From positions 62,001-126,000 of the forward strand of contig JANQPI010000010.1 of the NCBI GenBank assembly GCA_028289585.1: a stretch of 64,000 bases of DNA. Reading direction: 5' to 3'. This DNA comes from Candidatus Zixiibacteriota bacterium. Its GTDB lineage: Bacteria; Zixibacteria; MSB-5A5; GN15; FEB-12. A model generated the notes under the pieces. It did no database searches and was not told the DNA's origin. It was given only the letters and a program-made list of their open reading frames with translations. This document shows, piece after piece, positions 61,090-64,000 of the stretch (positions are counted from its first letter, which is position 1; every line of letters starts with the position of its first letter). A program made the translations under genes and the position numbers.

Positions 61090-61965
61090 ATGGCACATTC
61101 ACATTCGGAAGCGGCCGACGCGCTGCTCGACAAGGAGTTCAAGGTCCTCGACCATGGTTTCGTCCGCTTGGTCGATTATATGGGTTCGGACAGCTCGATT
61201 GTGCAGGCGGCCCGGGTCAGCTACGGTTCGGGGACGAAGAAAGTCCGCGAGGATCGACAGCTGATTCGCTATCTTCTGCGTCATCGACACACGACACCGT
61301 TTGAGATGGTGGAGTTTAAATTCCACGTCAAACTGCCCATTTTCGTTGCCCGCCAATGGATTAGGCATCGTTCCGCCAGTGTGAACGAGTATTCGGCACG
61401 GTATTCGGTGATGGAGGATGAGTTCTACCTCCCTGATCCGGACCAGATTCGAAAGCAATCAAAGGCGAATCGCCAGGGATCGTCAGCCGAAATGGTAGAT
61501 CAGGATGTCACCGATCAGCTGCGCGCAGCGTTGACGCGGACCAATGATCAGACCTACACGCTGTACAAGGACTGGATTGATGGTGGGATCGCCCGCGAGC
61601 TCGCCCGGATCAATCTGCCAATCGCCCTGTACACCCAGTGGTACTGGAAGATCGATCTGCATAACTTGATGCACTTCTTGCGGTTACGCATGGATCACCA
61701 CGCTCAGTACGAGATTCGCGTCTACGCCGAGGTGATGGCGCAGATGGTCGAAGCGGTCTGTCCGGTCGCCTGGGAAGCGTTTTGCGACTATGTGCGCGAT
61801 GGGGTGCACTTTTCCGGTCCCGAATTGGCCATCCTGCGCGATCGCATCGCGGATATCGATCTCTCTGTTGAGGAACTCGTTGAACGCGGGCTATCTAAGG
61901 GGGAAGCCCGGGAATTCCGGGATAAACTGGCCGCGCTGCGCACCTCAGAACGGCTGACATCCTAG
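61090..61965 (+). CDS. thyX: Flavin-dependent thymidylate synthase
   Basis: This roughly 291-residue enzyme makes dTMP from dUMP using FAD and methylene-tetrahydrofolate. The ThyX signature is complete: RHRSASVNEYSARYS, with QWIRHR before it. Other family features include RVSYGSGTKKVREDRQLIRY and RINLPIALYTQWYWKIDLHN. ATG 61090 is chosen because GAGG lies 5 bases upstream; GTG 61084 is an alternative two codons earlier. It replaces ThyA where ThyA is absent. It stands after the DUF3857 run and before the large secreted gene. Confidence 0.96.
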   Translation: MAHSHSEAADALLDKEFKVLDHGFVRLVDYMGSDSSIVQAARVSYGSGTKKVREDRQLIRYLLRHRHTTPFEMVEFKFHVKLPIFVARQWIRHRSASVNEYSARYSVMEDEFYLPDPDQIRKQSKANRQGSSAEMVDQDVTDQLRAALTRTNDQTYTLYKDWIDGGIARELARINLPIALYTQWYWKIDLHNLMHFLRLRMDHHAQYEIRVYAEVMAQMVEAVCPVAWEAFCDYVRDGVHFSGPELAILRDRIADIDLSVEELVERGLSKGEAREFRDKLAALRTSERLTS

Positions 61966-61998
61966 GTCTTTAAGTCCTCGTTCGGACCCTCTTCGGCC

Positions 61999-62027
61999 TT
62001 GACAGACTCGGCCTCGTGGTACATACT
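61999..62027 (+). promoter_or_regulatory. Promoter of the 62239 secreted gene
   Basis: TTGACA (61999-62004) is followed after 17 bases by CATACT (62022-62027). The spacing is optimal. The predicted start of transcription is near 62034, so the leader would be about 205 bases. Confidence 0.6.
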
Positions 62028-62028
62028 A

Positions 62029-62074
62029 CTAAGGTATGGGTGGGAAAGTTTTGCCCATACGGGACGAATCTTAG
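62029..62074 (+). other. Structured 5' leader
   Basis: GTATGGG (62034-62040) pairs with CCCATAC (62054-62060), and CTAAG (62029-62033) pairs with CTTAG (62070-62074) outside it. The inner stem begins at the predicted first bases of the transcript. A second hairpin (CTGTAGCCG with CGGCTACAG, 62145-62165) lies later in the same leader; it has no T-run. Confidence 0.45.
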
Positions 62075-62238
62075 GTGGTCTCGCGGGAGAGTGCATAGAC
62101 GGTTGCTCAATCACATCACACAGTAGTGCATTAGCTGTAAGTGTCTGTAGCCGAATCGGCTACAGGTAACCTCGTGTGTTTCTCCCGCAGTACCTCCTGA
62201 GACTTTCAGTACAACCGGCTGCCGGCCGTAATACAGGT

Positions 62239-64000
62239 ATGTTTACCATGGGTAACCGATCAGGAACGGGGTGGACTTCGATCACGGGTCGTCTGCTTGC
62301 AGGCGTACTCATCCTCTGTGGATCACTGGCACCGCTGAGTGCCCAAAGCCGTATCGACGGTGGCATCTCCGATCGTGGATTTGACCCAGCCTTTATCGAT
62401 TCGCTGCAGAATGAGATGGCGCAGCAGAGCGAGAGCTCGCTGCAACAGCTGCTCGACTCGCTCGGCTATTCGATCAATGTCGCGACCGACGAACTTTCGT
62501 GGGAAACGTTCTGCGTTGTCCTCGATTCGGTGAACTGGGCGACGATCATCATTGAAGCGGCCCAGTCAGCGAGCTATGCCACCTCCGGTTACTATCGGGC
62601 CGGAAAGCGGCATCGACGCTACCAGTTGTTCGGGCCATCAGACGGTCCCGGAGATTCGGTGTCGTTTGATGTTTCCAAGGCTCGTGACACGATCATTGGC
62701 TTCTACATGTTCCCCAACATTGGTCAGAACAATGACCGATGGTATACGGAAAACCAGTACAACAACGATGGCTACGACCACGCCAAAGTCTTTCCGACCG
62801 GCCAACCGCACGAGTACATCATCTGCTGGGAAGACGTGTACGGCGGAGGAGACCAGGATCACCAGGATCTCGTTTTCCGTGTTACCTTCTACAACGATCC
62901 CCCGGAGGTTGAGCTACCCGAAGATTACTCAGTGATCTACACGCCGGGGATGTCGATCGAGGTACCCGTAACGGCAACCGATGCCAATTGCTTGGGCGAT
63001 TCGATTACGCTAACCCTCATCGACGTGCCCGCTGGCTTGGCTCCAGGTCGATTCACTACACCGACTTCCGCGGCATTTTCGTTTGGTCCGGTTGACGGTG
63101 TCGGTCTGATCGACACCAGCTTCTCATTCTCGCCGCCGGGCGGTGGCGATTACACGTTTGTCGCCGAAGCGAACGATCCGTTCAATGGCTCCGACACCGA
63201 CACGATCACAATTACCGTTCTCCAATCGACGGTCCCGATCGTCGAACTCGGCAACGATACGACAATCTTCGCGTGCGATCCGTTCGAACTGTGTGTGCCG
63301 GTGACGATCACTGATCCGGATTGCGACGTTGCAACGGTCATCTCCGATCCCCCGGGATTTGGCGGCTCGACCGCTGGCTTTGATCAGATTGAGCGTATTG
63401 TCTCGCTGGGTGGTACGGTGACCCAGATTGGCGGCGGTAACCCGGGTGGGATACTTCTGCAATCGAGTGATTTTGTGGCTCCGACAAACTCTCAGTCAGG
63501 CGTCGCGGTCACACTCCCCAATTTCGTCTTCGCTGACACGATCATCGCAGGTGGCTCGTTCCCCGTTAACCTCAGTAACAACGGTGCTCTGAATCTCCTC
63601 GGTGCTCCAACTGACATTACGTTCACGACCCCGGGCGCCGGCGGACCCGATGGTGGTTCCGGCGACGGTTCGATTGACTTCAGTAATGGCCAGTCGACCG
63701 AAGTTGGTTTCACCCAGATCATTACATCTTGCTACGGTGCCCCGGTCGATTTCTATATGTTCACCAACACCGGTGGCGGCGGTACCGTCGAGTTGACGTT
63801 CAAATTCAACGGTTCTCCCGTCTGGACCGTTACCGAACCACTCACGGGTGGCTCGGCGGGAACTGGATTTGGTGGGCTGACCGTCGACCTTCCCGATGGC
63901 ATTAGCTTCAATAGCGTTGAGGTTGAGTGTGTCGGGCATGCGATCGAGGTTGATGCGTTCGCAGCGCGTGTCGGACAGTCGCCGTCGACTGAAGACCTCT
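62239..64000 (+). CDS. Large secreted protein with DUF4114-like domain (3' end outside window)
   Basis: The frame is open from ATG 62239 (or ATG 62248) to the window end, 587 codons without a stop. A signal peptide is clear (TGRLLAGVLILCGSLAPLSA). A region near residue 190 reads YIICWEDVYGGGDQDHQDLV, which fits the DUF4114 calcium-type motif (EDlpgGGDrDynDvvf). Ig- or cadherin-like repeats follow (VPVTATDANCLGDSITLTLI, YTFVAEANDPFNGSDTDTIT). Such proteins are usually exported and surface-bound, often with a type IX tail, which would be outside the window. Function unknown; a strong promoter and leader lie upstream. Confidence 0.8.
   Translation, partial: MFTMGNRSGTGWTSITGRLLAGVLILCGSLAPLSAQSRIDGGISDRGFDPAFIDSLQNEMAQQSESSLQQLLDSLGYSINVATDELSWETFCVVLDSVNWATIIIEAAQSASYATSGYYRAGKRHRRYQLFGPSDGPGDSVSFDVSKARDTIIGFYMFPNIGQNNDRWYTENQYNNDGYDHAKVFPTGQPHEYIICWEDVYGGGDQDHQDLVFRVTFYNDPPEVELPEDYSVIYTPGMSIEVPVTATDANCLGDSITLTLIDVPAGLAPGRFTTPTSAAFSFGPVDGVGLIDTSFSFSPPGGGDYTFVAEANDPFNGSDTDTITITVLQSTVPIVELGNDTTIFACDPFELCVPVTITDPDCDVATVISDPPGFGGSTAGFDQIERIVSLGGTVTQIGGGNPGGILLQSSDFVAPTNSQSGVAVTLPNFVFADTIIAGGSFPVNLSNNGALNLLGAPTDITFTTPGAGGPDGGSGDGSIDFSNGQSTEVGFTQIITSCYGAPVDFYMFTNTGGGGTVELTFKFNGSPVWTVTEPLTGGSAGTGFGGLTVDLPDGISFNSVEVECVGHAIEVDAFAARVGQSPSTEDL

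Noticed and set aside
1-64000. CRISPR arrays, insertion sequences, tRNA or rRNA genes
   Set aside because: I looked for regularly spaced repeats, transposase motifs and RNA-gene signatures and found none.

Overview
The window looks like a chromosomal stretch of a Gram-negative, FCB-type bacterium, most likely from Candidatus Zixibacteria or a close relative. Three things in the sequence point there. Two large secreted proteins (29777-31945 and 51881-54742) end in the type IX secretion sorting tail (NYPNPFNP / NFPNPFNP ... GVYLYR ... MLLLK). One secreted protein ends in a pair of degenerate dockerin-like repeats. There are outer-membrane barrels, a TonB-dependent receptor and lipoproteins. Base composition is moderately GC-rich and even, starts are often GTG or TTG, and GGAGG-type ribosome sites are common. 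I see no insertion sequence, prophage, CRISPR array, tRNA or rRNA. The lineage call is an inference from domain style only.

Layout. 1-10430: mostly stand-alone accessory genes (the end of an ASPIC/UnbV repeat protein, an SDR, an NTF2-like protein, a lipoprotein hydrolase, several DUF proteins, a dockerin-tailed secreted protein, a YQGRL surface protein) and an ArsR-SRPBCC pair with a striking double operator. 10664-24108: PEP carboxylase, a second YQGRL surface protein, CreD, a TPR membrane protein, a desaturase, a nitrilase and a lemA-DUF2207 pair. 24264-31945: a secreted LIM/DA1-like metallopeptidase, a three-gene porin-cytochrome module for electron transfer across the outer membrane, and a large type IX cargo protein. 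32184-40870: a very large GH13 protein, a small membrane protein, an HtrA/Do protease, a TonB receptor and a thiol peroxidase-like lipoprotein. 40934-47306 (minus strand): a serine palmitoyltransferase-like enzyme with a GNAT protein and a lipoprotein (a candidate ceramide pathway), behind a DUF1015-serA-serC serine cluster. 47471-51438: a histone-H1-like/SWIB fusion, a phosphoesterase and an M32 carboxypeptidase. 51881-64000: a secreted subtilisin with two PKD domains, a run of three DUF3857/transglutaminase-like proteins of which two lack the catalytic triad, ThyX, and the start of a large secreted DUF4114-like protein.

How the genes may work together. The serine cluster could feed the palmitoyltransferase, since L-serine is its substrate. 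The decaheme cytochrome, the barrel and the multiheme lipoprotein have the composition of an Mtr-type conduit. The HtrA protease, TonB receptor, type IX cargo and surface proteins show heavy investment in the cell envelope. Three genes for secreted or surface proteins (13393-14784, 29777-31945, 62239-64000) have TTGACA-type promoters followed directly by a hairpin at the predicted 5' end of the transcript, which may be a shared leader design.

Best candidates for under-described biology: the bacterial LIM/DA1 peptidase, the porin-cytochrome module, the ceramide gene pair, the DUF1015 gene carrying a 12-base homopolymer, the SWIB-H1 fusion, and the DUF3857 trio.
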